Below, in pieces: positions 1-7,571 of a stretch of DNA of 64,000 nucleotides. The notes beneath the pieces are model-generated. The model did not search any database, was not told the origin of the DNA, and worked only from the letters and a program-made list of their open reading frames with translations. Every line of letters begins with the position of its first letter. Position 1 is the stretch's first letter. The position numbers were made by a program, and so were the translations under genes. This stretch comes from Bacteroidales bacterium UBA5072 (GTDB lineage: Bacteria; Bacteroidota; Bacteroidia; Bacteroidales; UBA10428): assembly GCA_002415855.1 (NCBI GenBank), contig DIAS01000005.1:1-64000 (forward strand). Reading direction: 5' to 3'.

Positions 1-1623
1 ACCACGGGGATCTTCACCGGCCTGGCAACGGGCACCTATACCTTCCGGGTGACGAATGCCGCAGGCTGCACGTCTGTAGCTTCCGGCAATGCAGTGATCG
101 ATGAAATACTGGGCTGTGATCTTGTGGCCGACTTCTCAGCCAATGACACAATAATATGCATTGGAGAGGAGATCGTTTTCACTGATGAATCTCAAGGGAT
201 TACTTCATCCACTACTTACCTGTGGGATTTTGGGGCGGGGGCCATTCCCGCCACGGCCACAGGCAAGGGGCCTCACTATGTAAGCTACACCGGTTCAGGA
301 TTCAAAACGGTTCGGCTTACTATAAGCGACGGTATGAGTGATGAAATGATCAGGTACGATTATATTTCTGTTAATACCATGCCTGCAGCGACCGTCGAAA
401 GCGCAGACAGATGCGGTAGCGGTATTGTTAATTTCCTGGCATTTACCAATGGTGACCAGGTGGAATTCTCTTCAAATGGGGGTATTTCTATCGTATCCAT
501 TGACAATAACCCGCCCTTTGAGTATTCGGACAGTATTACTGAATCCTCATCATTGCAAATATGGGCCAGGGCTTTAAACACAGTTACCGGCTGTTCAGGA
601 ACATGGGATAGCAGCGCTGTAGCCCAGGCATATGCCTCTCCGGTAGCCGAGAAGATCGTTGCTGCTCATGCAGGTTCCTTTCCGGCGGGCTATGTTGATG
701 CAGCGTGCTTTGGTGATTCAAATATCCTCTATTTCGTTAACGGTGATCCTTTGGCAACTTACAACTGGCGGATTAAAGAACTTCCAGGTATTACCGCTGT
801 CGATACCATGATGTTTGAGATCGACTGGACCTGGCCAGGAGGCGATTACACCCTCGAACTGGAAAAGACTTCTCCCAATGGTTGTACCGGACCCGTGCGT
901 GATACATTGGTTCTGGTTTCCCAGCCTGATCCTGATTTAGGAGGTACAATTTCAATATGCGAAGGCGAGAGTTATACTTTCGATCTTACCGGCCAGTTCT
1001 TAACTTATGAATGGCACGATCAATCAACCGGTCCCACCTATACTGCCACTGGCAGTGGTGAAGTTACAGTGAACGTAAGGGATGAGTATAACTGTCCGGC
1101 ATCAGATACGGCCATGGTAAATTTAAATCCAAATCCGCTAGTGGATCTGGGCAGGGATACTGTGCTTTGTGGCAGTAATTCCCTGGTACTGGATGCCGGT
1201 GACTTTGCTACCTACGAATGGTCTACAGGTGAAATCACCAACCCAATAACCGTTTATGAAGGAGCCGGGAATGTAAGTGTCACAGTAACAGATGATAATG
1301 GTTGTCAGGGCAGCGATGAGGTTCTTGTTGAGGAGTGTTCACCAATGAACTTGCTGACAATTCCCAATACATTTACACCGAATGATGATTCACATCATGA
1401 TGTTTGGGATATTAAGAACATCGATCTTTTCCCGGATGCGGACATCCAGGTATTTGACCGTTGGGGGAGAAGGGTATATCGCTCAGATGGAGGATCAGCT
1501 GACAAATGGGATGGAAAAGGGCCTAATGGAAATGAACTTCCGGTGGAGACCTATTACTATACCATTGATCTGAAGGTTGAGGGTTCAGATGTCATAACTG
1601 GTACTGTAACGATAGTAAGATAA
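1..1623 (+). CDS. Type IX-secreted surface protein with gliding motility-associated C-terminal domain (5' end missing)
   Basis: The reading frame is open from base 1, so the gene starts left of the window; about 540 residues are visible. The visible part has PKD-like and SprB-like beta-sandwich repeats. One contains YLWDFG (about residues 75-80), typical of PKD domains, and later repeats contain the EWSTGE type motif. The last 90 residues match the gliding motility-associated C-terminal domain: IPNTFTPNDD, then VFDRWGRRVY, then WDGKGPNG, ending in VTIVR. This domain is the type B sorting signal of the type IX secretion system, so the protein is expected at the cell surface or outside the cell. 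A PorP/SprF-family gene follows after 26 bases, a common partner arrangement. The ligand or function of the repeats cannot be told; adhesion is a reasonable guess. Confidence 0.9.
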   Translation, partial: TTGIFTGLATGTYTFRVTNAAGCTSVASGNAVIDEILGCDLVADFSANDTIICIGEEIVFTDESQGITSSTTYLWDFGAGAIPATATGKGPHYVSYTGSGFKTVRLTISDGMSDEMIRYDYISVNTMPAATVESADRCGSGIVNFLAFTNGDQVEFSSNGGISIVSIDNNPPFEYSDSITESSSLQIWARALNTVTGCSGTWDSSAVAQAYASPVAEKIVAAHAGSFPAGYVDAACFGDSNILYFVNGDPLATYNWRIKELPGITAVDTMMFEIDWTWPGGDYTLELEKTSPNGCTGPVRDTLVLVSQPDPDLGGTISICEGESYTFDLTGQFLTYEWHDQSTGPTYTATGSGEVTVNVRDEYNCPASDTAMVNLNPNPLVDLGRDTVLCGSNSLVLDAGDFATYEWSTGEITNPITVYEGAGNVSVTVTDDNGCQGSDEVLVEECSPMNLLTIPNTFTPNDDSHHDVWDIKNIDLFPDADIQVFDRWGRRVYRSDGGSADKWDGKGPNGNELPVETYYYTIDLKVEGSDVITGTVTIVR

Positions 1624-1649
1624 AACTATAACCCTTTAATAAACTGCAT

Positions 1650-2636
1650 ATGCTTCAAAAACGCAATAGTATAGTAATATTTCAAATACTACTGATACTA
1701 GTGGCCAGGCAGGTAGATGCTCAGCAGCTTCCGGTATACAGCCAATATACCTTTAATAAGTTTTTGCTGAATCCGGCTATTGCAGGAAGTGATGGTTACA
1801 CTACCATTAGTCTGGTGGCAAGGGAACAATGGGTCGGATTTGAAGGAACTCCGAAAACCCACTCGATCATGATGGATTCACGCGTATTGCGTAACAGTTT
1901 CATTGCAAAGGATGTTTCTGTCCGCAAAAAGAAGCGGCTCAGTTCAAGATCGGGGAGGGTAGGATGGGCGGTTCACGCCTTCAATGATCATGTTGAACAG
2001 CTTGACCGAACTGGCCTTGAAGGCACTTACGCGTATCACATAGCCGTGGATCAGGGACAGCTATCATTCGGACTTTCAGGCGTGTTTTATCAGTTCAGAC
2101 TGAACAAGGACGGGATGGTACTGGGTGATGATGATATCGATCCCTTGCTTGATGGCATAAAGGGAACACTGTATATCCCGGATGCGAATTTTGGTGCTTT
2201 TTATACTTCTGCCAGTCTGTATGGTGGGATTTCTGTAATGCAACTGTTTCAATCTTCTGTCCAGTTTGGTGACAACAGCAGCAATTACAGGTTAAAGCGG
2301 ACTTATAACCTAATGGCAGGCTATTATTACAAGATCACTGACGATTTTGCCGTTGAACCTTCCTTGCTGGTGAAAATCCCCTCATCGTCCAAGGCACAGC
2401 TTGATATTAACACGAAGGTATTATACAAAGACAATTATTGGGCAGGTTTGGGATACAGGACAGGCAATGAAATGATCATCTATCTGGGAGCAAAGTTCGA
2501 CAGGTATTACGTCGGGTATGCTTTTGATTACAGCTTTAGTGCTTTAGGGAGACAGACATTCGGCACACATGAGTTTATGGCGGCCATGAAACTGGGCGAT
2601 ACTGCCCGACGATACCGCTGGCTTAACACATATTGA
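1650..2636 (+). CDS. PorP/SprF family type IX secretion membrane protein
   Basis: This 328-residue protein has an N-terminal signal peptide (hydrophobic stretch about 8-20, ending VDAQQ). The family start motif LPVYSQYTFNKFLLNPAIAG is at about residues 27-46. PorP/SprF proteins are outer-membrane beta-barrel-like proteins of Bacteroidota that help attach or stabilise type IX secretion substrates. They are usually encoded directly downstream of a large substrate with a gliding motility-associated C-terminal domain, as here. The length fits the family (about 300-340). The alternating hydrophobic strands in the C-terminal half fit a barrel. The two genes are probably one transcription unit ending at the hairpin just downstream. 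Which surface protein it serves is inferred from position only. Confidence 0.9.
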   Translation: MLQKRNSIVIFQILLILVARQVDAQQLPVYSQYTFNKFLLNPAIAGSDGYTTISLVAREQWVGFEGTPKTHSIMMDSRVLRNSFIAKDVSVRKKKRLSSRSGRVGWAVHAFNDHVEQLDRTGLEGTYAYHIAVDQGQLSFGLSGVFYQFRLNKDGMVLGDDDIDPLLDGIKGTLYIPDANFGAFYTSASLYGGISVMQLFQSSVQFGDNSSNYRLKRTYNLMAGYYYKITDDFAVEPSLLVKIPSSSKAQLDINTKVLYKDNYWAGLGYRTGNEMIIYLGAKFDRYYVGYAFDYSFSALGRQTFGTHEFMAAMKLGDTARRYRWLNTY

Positions 2637-2646
2637 GAAGTAAACC

Positions 2647-2688
2647 GCAAAGTCCGGAAGAATATGGTTGATTCATTCCGGACTTTGC
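2647..2688. terminator. Hairpin terminator after the PorP/SprF gene
   Basis: A perfect 13-bp inverted repeat has arms 2647-2659 (GCAAAGTCCGGAA) and 2676-2688 with a 16-base loop. It starts 11 bases after the PorP/SprF stop codon. The nearest T-run on the plus strand (2703-2707) is about 14 bases beyond the stem, so this is not a textbook intrinsic terminator. It lies between converging genes and could stop transcription from both sides. Confidence 0.6.
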
Positions 2689-2721
2689 AATTCCGTAAGA
2701 GATTTTTCCCTGATTGTTTTC

Positions 2722-3048
2722 TTAAAACAGTCCTTTTTCGTCGGTTTCAGATGGTCTATCTTCATCAGCCGGTTCCGGCCTTCCTTTTTCATCTTCTTTC
2801 TTTCCTTTGACCATGACGGGTTTCTTTACTTTTTGCAGATCAGTCCCGGCAATATCAATGCGGTTCTCCCGGAGGAACATCCCGGTCATAACAGCAGTTT
2901 TGATGTCCTTGACCATCAGGTTGAATTCCCAGTCATTGTCGGGGAATACCTGGGGACGCACGCTGAATTCAATTTTTTCTTCAAGACAAAAGTCAACCAG
3001 AACTGGTATGGATTTCTGTTTTAGAACTACCTTAATAGATTCACTCAT
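2722..3048 (-). CDS. Hypothetical 108-residue protein with charged, proline-rich tail
   Basis: I do not recognise this protein. The first 70 residues look like a small folded alpha/beta domain (SIKVVLKQKSIPVLVDFCLEE, then WEFNLMVKDIKTAVMTGMFL). The last 35 are dominated by K, E, D, R and P and are probably disordered. There is no signal peptide or membrane segment, so it is likely cytoplasmic. The opposite strand also has an open frame here, but its product is rich in F, S and H with no protein-like pattern, so the minus strand is preferred. The gene stands alone, convergent with the PorP/SprF gene and divergent from the membrane protein starting at 3238. No function is proposed. Confidence 0.6.
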   Translation of the reverse strand: MSESIKVVLKQKSIPVLVDFCLEEKIEFSVRPQVFPDNDWEFNLMVKDIKTAVMTGMFLRENRIDIAGTDLQKVKKPVMVKGKKEDEKGRPEPADEDRPSETDEKGLF

Positions 3049-3196
3049 ATTATGTTACATTTATTTGTTTCCGCCAGTAAAAATATATTTTTAATATCAG
3101 GAGAAAGCAATTTGATCGTGTTTTTTTATTTTTTTTTATTAACCCTGCAGGATCCTGAACTCCCGGGGTAATACCTGATAATTGCGCAAAAACACA

Positions 3197-3204
3197 TATA
3201 TTTG
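3197..3204 (+). promoter_or_regulatory. Bacteroidota-type -7 element for the 3238 gene
   Basis: TATATTTG at 3197-3204 matches the Bacteroidota -7 consensus TAnnTTTG exactly. It lies about 33 bases before the ATG at 3238 and contains the TTG at 3202 that could otherwise be read as a start codon. This argues for translation from 3238. No clear -33 box was found at the right spacing. Confidence 0.5.
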
Positions 3205-3237
3205 TCAATTACCATTATCATCACACCTGATTCTATT

Positions 3238-3864
3238 ATGTGGCAGCTTTTTTTTGGTAGCATTCTCTTAAGCCTTGTTCATGCTGCAATTCCAAATCAC
3301 TGGCTCCCGGTAGTTGCCATTGGGAAAGCTGAACGATGGACCCAACATGAAACATTACTGGTTGCTGCAATAAGTGGATTTGCACATACCCTGAGTACTG
3401 TTCTCGTTGGCATAACCATCGGGGTGATTGGCATAGGATTAAGCAGGAATTATGCATTTATTGCGGAAAGGGTAGCTCCTGCCCTGCTCATTGCACTGGG
3501 AATCATCTATGTTGTTATTGATGCTTTAAAGCACCACAAACATACACACGGGACTGAAACCGGCAAGTTAAACAACAGGTCCAAGTGGGCGATCATCATT
3601 TCGCTTGCTTTAGCGATGTTCTTAAGCCCCTGCATTGAGATCGAGGCTTATTATTTTCAGGCAGGAGCACTGGGTTGGTCCGGGATATTTGTTGTTTCTG
3701 TGGTATATGTGATAATTACTGTAGCTGGGATGGTGTTGCTTGTTTTTCTGGGTAACAAAGGAGTCAGTGCCATCCAATCTCATTTTCTCGATCATCATGA
3801 AAAATTGCTATCGGGTATTGTCCTTTTGCTGGTAGGTGCAGTGGCCCTGTTTGTTCACTTCTGA
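3238..3864 (+). CDS. Polytopic membrane protein, NicO/UreH/TauE-like
   Basis: From the ATG at 3238 the product has 208 residues and about six hydrophobic membrane segments. Polar and histidine motifs stand out in or near the membrane: HAAIPNHWLP near the N-terminus, SGFAHTLST in the next segment, a histidine-rich loop (KHHKHTHG) in the middle, LSPCIEIEAYYF, and DHHEK before the last segment. A histidine-containing motif in the first helix with paired small-residue helices recalls the NicO/UreH/TauE group of metal and anion transporters. Substrate is unknown; a divalent metal such as nickel or cobalt is possible from the histidines but unproven. A longer frame from TTG 3202 would start inside the probable promoter. 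It is a single gene, convergent with the HisI-like gene. Confidence 0.65.
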   Translation: MWQLFFGSILLSLVHAAIPNHWLPVVAIGKAERWTQHETLLVAAISGFAHTLSTVLVGITIGVIGIGLSRNYAFIAERVAPALLIALGIIYVVIDALKHHKHTHGTETGKLNNRSKWAIIISLALAMFLSPCIEIEAYYFQAGALGWSGIFVVSVVYVIITVAGMVLLVFLGNKGVSAIQSHFLDHHEKLLSGIVLLLVGAVALFVHF

Positions 3865-3874
3865 TCCGTGCAGT

Positions 3875-4264
3875 TTATTTTTCAATTATTTCAAGCTTTT
3901 CACCCTGCAGGATTCTTCGGTAATAGCAGGAAGAATAAGGCAGGCCGTCAGGCTTCCGTGCATGACAGGCTCCATTACCTTGAGGATTTACCAGGTATAA
4001 TAATGAGTTTTGTTCACAGTTTACCCTGATTTCCTGAATCTTAAGGAAATCACCTGACGTTTGTCCCTTTTTCCAGATCTCCTGACGGCTACGGCTGTAA
4101 AAAGTAACATAGCTGCTGCGGAGAGTCTCTTCAAATGCTTCCTTATTGGTATAGGCAAGGATCAGCACTTTAAGAGTGTGGTAATCCTGAGTGATTACAG
4201 GTAACAGCATTTTGCCATCAGGTCCGAAATCAAGTGACAAATCCTTGGTGTATTCTTTTTCCAT
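3875..4264 (-). CDS. HisI-like phosphoribosyl-AMP cyclohydrolase family protein, atypical metal site
   Basis: The 129 residues cover one HisI domain with no HisE fusion. HisI opens the adenine ring of phosphoribosyl-AMP in histidine synthesis. Family motifs are clear: TFYSRSRQEIWKKGQTSG at about 54-71, the C100-H101 pair in GNGACHARK, and SSCYYRR at 111-117. The three cysteines expected to bind zinc (C83, C100, C113) are present. The usual DCDxD triad that binds magnesium is NCEQN here (82-86), so the first and third aspartates are asparagine and the middle one is glutamate. No other his gene is nearby; the neighbours are a membrane protein and a LuxR regulator. It may be a paralogue with altered chemistry rather than the histidine-pathway enzyme, so no gene symbol is given. 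Confidence 0.8.
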   Translation of the reverse strand: MEKEYTKDLSLDFGPDGKMLLPVITQDYHTLKVLILAYTNKEAFEETLRSSYVTFYSRSRQEIWKKGQTSGDFLKIQEIRVNCEQNSLLYLVNPQGNGACHARKPDGLPYSSCYYRRILQGEKLEIIEK

Positions 4265-4308
4265 GGTATGATGTATTGATCTTCAATTTTCAAGTTTACA
4301 GTCTTAAA

Positions 4309-5091
4309 CTAGCTAAATATTCCTCTTTCATGCGCGTAGCGGATTGCTTCGTAGGTATTGCTCACATTCAGCTTTTCGATGATGCGTTGCCGGTGGGTGT
4401 TCACAGTATTAACGCTGATGTACAGTTTATCCGCAATTTCTTTACTAATCAGGCCACGTGAAATCAGTTGTAAAATTTCCTTTTCACGGTTTGTGAGACG
4501 TAGGTTCTGTTCTGCAGGGTCCTCTTCCGGCGGAAAATAATATAACTCACCCGTATGCCTGTTTTTCAGTCGGCCATGGAATGGGGCCTCCAGGTCATTG
4601 TCAGGCGACAGGTCAACCAGGCTTAATGCCAGCCAAACGTTTCCTGATTTATCAAATTCCAGGGGTATTTGCTGTTCAATAATTCTTACATATTTGCCTT
4701 CTCTTCCTCTGACCCTGTAATCGAAGACAGCCTTGAACTCCCGGCTTTTTGTCCTTTCAGGAAGCGCAAAACCGAGCGATATATAGTAAATGGCAGCTTT
4801 ATACAGCAGGGGAAGGTCTTTTGGATGGATAAGGCTGTTGGTATAATGCATGTCCTTTTGGGCTTTTACGGCATCCCAGCCCAGCAAATCGTTGTATTTG
4901 GGAGAGTAATAAACATGCTTTCGCTGATAAAGATCGAAAACCGAGATACAACCGCTATCAACTACATCAATACATTCCAGCAGGGGAATATGATAATTAA
5001 TAATCTCATAATCAAGATCTGACGGATTAAAGATCTGCTGATCAAGCAGCCTTTCATAGGCTGTGAACAATTCCTGCAATTGCTGATTCAT
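4309..5091 (-). CDS. LuxR-type transcriptional regulator with N-terminal PAS-like sensor
   Basis: The protein has 260 residues. The C-terminal about 65 residues are a LuxR/FixJ helix-turn-helix: LTNREKEILQLISRGLISKEIA, then YISVNTVNTHRQRIIEKL, ending near the C-terminus. Residues about 45-165 resemble a PAS fold (ISVFDLYQRKHVYYSPKYNDLLGW, and later FDYRVRGREGKYVRI), as in intracellular ligand- or redox-sensing regulators. There is no receiver domain or membrane segment, so it is a one-component cytoplasmic regulator. It is transcribed away from a TonB-dependent receptor gene starting 60 bases upstream, which makes that receptor the first candidate target. The signal sensed is unknown. Confidence 0.85.
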   Translation of the reverse strand: MNQQLQELFTAYERLLDQQIFNPSDLDYEIINYHIPLLECIDVVDSGCISVFDLYQRKHVYYSPKYNDLLGWDAVKAQKDMHYTNSLIHPKDLPLLYKAAIYYISLGFALPERTKSREFKAVFDYRVRGREGKYVRIIEQQIPLEFDKSGNVWLALSLVDLSPDNDLEAPFHGRLKNRHTGELYYFPPEEDPAEQNLRLTNREKEILQLISRGLISKEIADKLYISVNTVNTHRQRIIEKLNVSNTYEAIRYAHERGIFS

Positions 5092-5152
5092 TAAAATACT
5101 GATATATCAGGATGCCAGATTTCTGACACAAGGTACAACTTTGTCCAAAGTT

Positions 5153-7540
5153 ATGAAAACCATCAAGATGAACAAAGAGATAATGATAAGGATTATCAGG
5201 AGGTGCATTGTCTTGTTTTTATGCAGCATAGCCATGTTTCGTATTGCTTTCTCACAGAACCTCACGCAGAACATAAAAGGCGTGGTTATTGATTCCGACT
5301 CTCAAATCCCTTTGATAGGGGCCACTGTCATGGTTATCGGTACTGATCCAATCATGGGCACTATCACGGATGCGGAGGGTAGGTTCAGATTGACAGGGAT
5401 TCCGGTTGGCCGGCATGACCTCAGGTTCAGTTATGTTGGCTACGAATCTCTGATCCTGTCGGAAGTACTGGTCTTAAGTGGGAAGGAAGTGGTAATTCAG
5501 GTATCCATGAAAGAATCTGCTGTAAGTGTCGAACAGGTTGAGGTAAAGGCTTATTCAAACAAAGAACAGGCGGTTAATTCAATGGCCATGATCAGTGCCC
5601 GCCAGCTGACCATGGAAGAGGCCTCCCGCTATGCCGGTGGAATTGATGACCCTTCCAGGCTTGCCTCAGCTTTTGCCGGTGTCGCGGGTTCCCTGTCATC
5701 CAATGCCATTGTAATCCGCGGAAATGCACCAAAGGGGTTACTCTGGCGAATGGAGGGAATCGAGATTCCTAATCCAAGTCATTTTGCCAATGTAACTACA
5801 TTTGGCGGAGGGGGAATTACCGCCCTGAGTTCACAAATGCTTACCAACTCAGACTTCTTTACAGGAGCATTCCCGGCCGAATACGGAAATGCGCTTTCGG
5901 GCGTATTTGACATGAAGATGCGTTCCGGTAATCATGAGAACCGTGAATTTACTGTCAAGGCCGGCATCATCGGCATTGACTTTGCAGCCGAGGGACCGTT
6001 TGTCAAGGGAAAGAAGTCATCATACCTGCTCAATTACAGGTATTCTACCCTTGCCCTTATTTCACCGCTGCTTCCTGAAAATGCCAGGGGAATCATGTAC
6101 CAGGATTTTGCCTTTAAGCTCAACCTACCGATTGGTACCTATGGGACACTTAATTTCTGGGGACTTGTTTCTTCAGATGTCAGTGGCTCGGTTGTCAAGA
6201 CAGATTCTGCCGAATGGCAATACTACCAGGATATTGAGAAAGATGAAAACAAGAACAGGATGGCTGTTGTGGGTATAAACCATAAGATCACGCTCTCGGA
6301 AAGGACGTATCTGAATACGTCGGCTGCATTTACAGGTAACGACATTTTCTGGAACAGGATGCGGTTGAATTCAGCACTGGAGTTTTTTCCGAAAGATGAC
6401 ATTGCACAGAATCTCAGAAAATTTACCTTCAGCACGCTCATTAACCATAAATTTGGTCCCCGGCATACCAACCGATCTGGGTTCATTTACAACAGGCTTT
6501 CTTACGATGTGCTTCTGAAGCAGGCGGAATCGGAAGGCCTTCCATTGCATACTTATGCTGATGAAGAAGGAGGTAGCAACCTGTTGCAGTTTTATTCGCA
6601 ATCAAGGTTGGAAATCTCTCCCGGGTGGACATTCAATGTTGGGTTACATTCACAGTTCATGACACTTAGCAGCAAGTTGACGCTGGAGCCTAGGGCCAGT
6701 ATTAGACGGAAACTTTCCGGGAGACAATCATTTAGCATGGCGTATGGTTTGCACAGCCGATTGGAACCGATTGGCTTTTATCTCGCCCAGCAAAACACTC
6801 CGTCCGGTATTGTGCAGCCAAACAGGGATCTCGATTTTACCAAGGCACATCATTTCGTTTTGGCCTATGAACTGATCACGGGAGAAAGCAGCAGGTTACG
6901 GATCGAACCCTTCTATCAGTACCTGTATGATGTGCCGGTAATTGACGGTTCATCCTTTTCCATGACAAATCTCGAGATGGATTGGTTTTTCAACGATTCT
7001 CTGGTCAACAAAGGTACAGGCAAGAATTATGGTGTGGATATTACATTGGAGCGTTTTCTGCACGCCGGATTCTACTATCTTGTTACACTATCATTGTTTG
7101 ATTCGAAATACTCAGGTGGAGATGGCATAATCAGAAATTCCCGGTTTAATAAAAATTACGTGGCTAACTTCCTGTTTGGAAAAGAATTGAAAGTCGGCAG
7201 GAAGAAAAACAACTCATTAGGCTTTAATTGGAAATTCAGCCTGCTTGGAGGTGACAGAATAAGTCCCGTGGATGAGGTGGCCTCATTGAAAATAAAAGAT
7301 GTAGTATATGACGAAAGCCAGGCATTTTCCAATCGGGAACCGGCAATATACTATCTTGATTTTACTGCATCCTGGCAAAAGAACATGCCAAGATACTCCT
7401 CGACATGGTCTCTTCAGTTCGTTAACATATTGTTTCAGAAAGAGTTTTATGGTTACAGGTATAATTTCAGGACCAACCAGGTAGAACCTCATCAGGAAGT
7501 GGTGGTAATACCGAACTTAAGCTACCGAATAGATTTTTAG
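5153..7540 (+). CDS. TonB-dependent outer-membrane receptor with carboxypeptidase-like regulatory domain
   Basis: From ATG 5153 (a TTG lies in frame at 5141) the product has 795 residues. It has a signal peptide, then a carboxypeptidase D-like beta-sandwich (IKGVVIDSDSQIPLIGATV to about residue 125). A plug domain follows (FAGVAGSLSSNAIVIRGNAP, then MEGIEIPNPSHFANV, then FPAEYGNALSGVFDM), then a long beta-barrel ending in YRIDF with a terminal aromatic residue. Such proteins import ligands across the outer membrane using TonB energy. No SusD partner is adjacent, which argues against a classical glycan SusCD pair; an iron chelate, vitamin or peptide ligand is equally possible. It is divergent from the LuxR/PAS regulator. 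Confidence 0.9.
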   Translation: MKTIKMNKEIMIRIIRRCIVLFLCSIAMFRIAFSQNLTQNIKGVVIDSDSQIPLIGATVMVIGTDPIMGTITDAEGRFRLTGIPVGRHDLRFSYVGYESLILSEVLVLSGKEVVIQVSMKESAVSVEQVEVKAYSNKEQAVNSMAMISARQLTMEEASRYAGGIDDPSRLASAFAGVAGSLSSNAIVIRGNAPKGLLWRMEGIEIPNPSHFANVTTFGGGGITALSSQMLTNSDFFTGAFPAEYGNALSGVFDMKMRSGNHENREFTVKAGIIGIDFAAEGPFVKGKKSSYLLNYRYSTLALISPLLPENARGIMYQDFAFKLNLPIGTYGTLNFWGLVSSDVSGSVVKTDSAEWQYYQDIEKDENKNRMAVVGINHKITLSERTYLNTSAAFTGNDIFWNRMRLNSALEFFPKDDIAQNLRKFTFSTLINHKFGPRHTNRSGFIYNRLSYDVLLKQAESEGLPLHTYADEEGGSNLLQFYSQSRLEISPGWTFNVGLHSQFMTLSSKLTLEPRASIRRKLSGRQSFSMAYGLHSRLEPIGFYLAQQNTPSGIVQPNRDLDFTKAHHFVLAYELITGESSRLRIEPFYQYLYDVPVIDGSSFSMTNLEMDWFFNDSLVNKGTGKNYGVDITLERFLHAGFYYLVTLSLFDSKYSGGDGIIRNSRFNKNYVANFLFGKELKVGRKKNNSLGFNWKFSLLGGDRISPVDEVASLKIKDVVYDESQAFSNREPAIYYLDFTASWQKNMPRYSSTWSLQFVNILFQKEFYGYRYNFRTNQVEPHQEVVVIPNLSYRIDF

Positions 7541-7571
7541 AGGATCAGGCTGTCAGCAAAGACACAGTAGA

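Noticed and set aside
2668..3024. Plus-strand frame of 118 residues opposite the hypothetical gene at 2722-3048
   Set aside because: Composition is dominated by F, S and I with no domain-like pattern, and it starts within the hairpin region after the PorP/SprF gene; the minus-strand frame is more protein-like.
3079..3092. 14-bp palindrome AAAAATATATTTTT as a regulatory site
   Set aside because: Low-complexity A/T sequence of this kind occurs by chance in AT-rich intergenic DNA.
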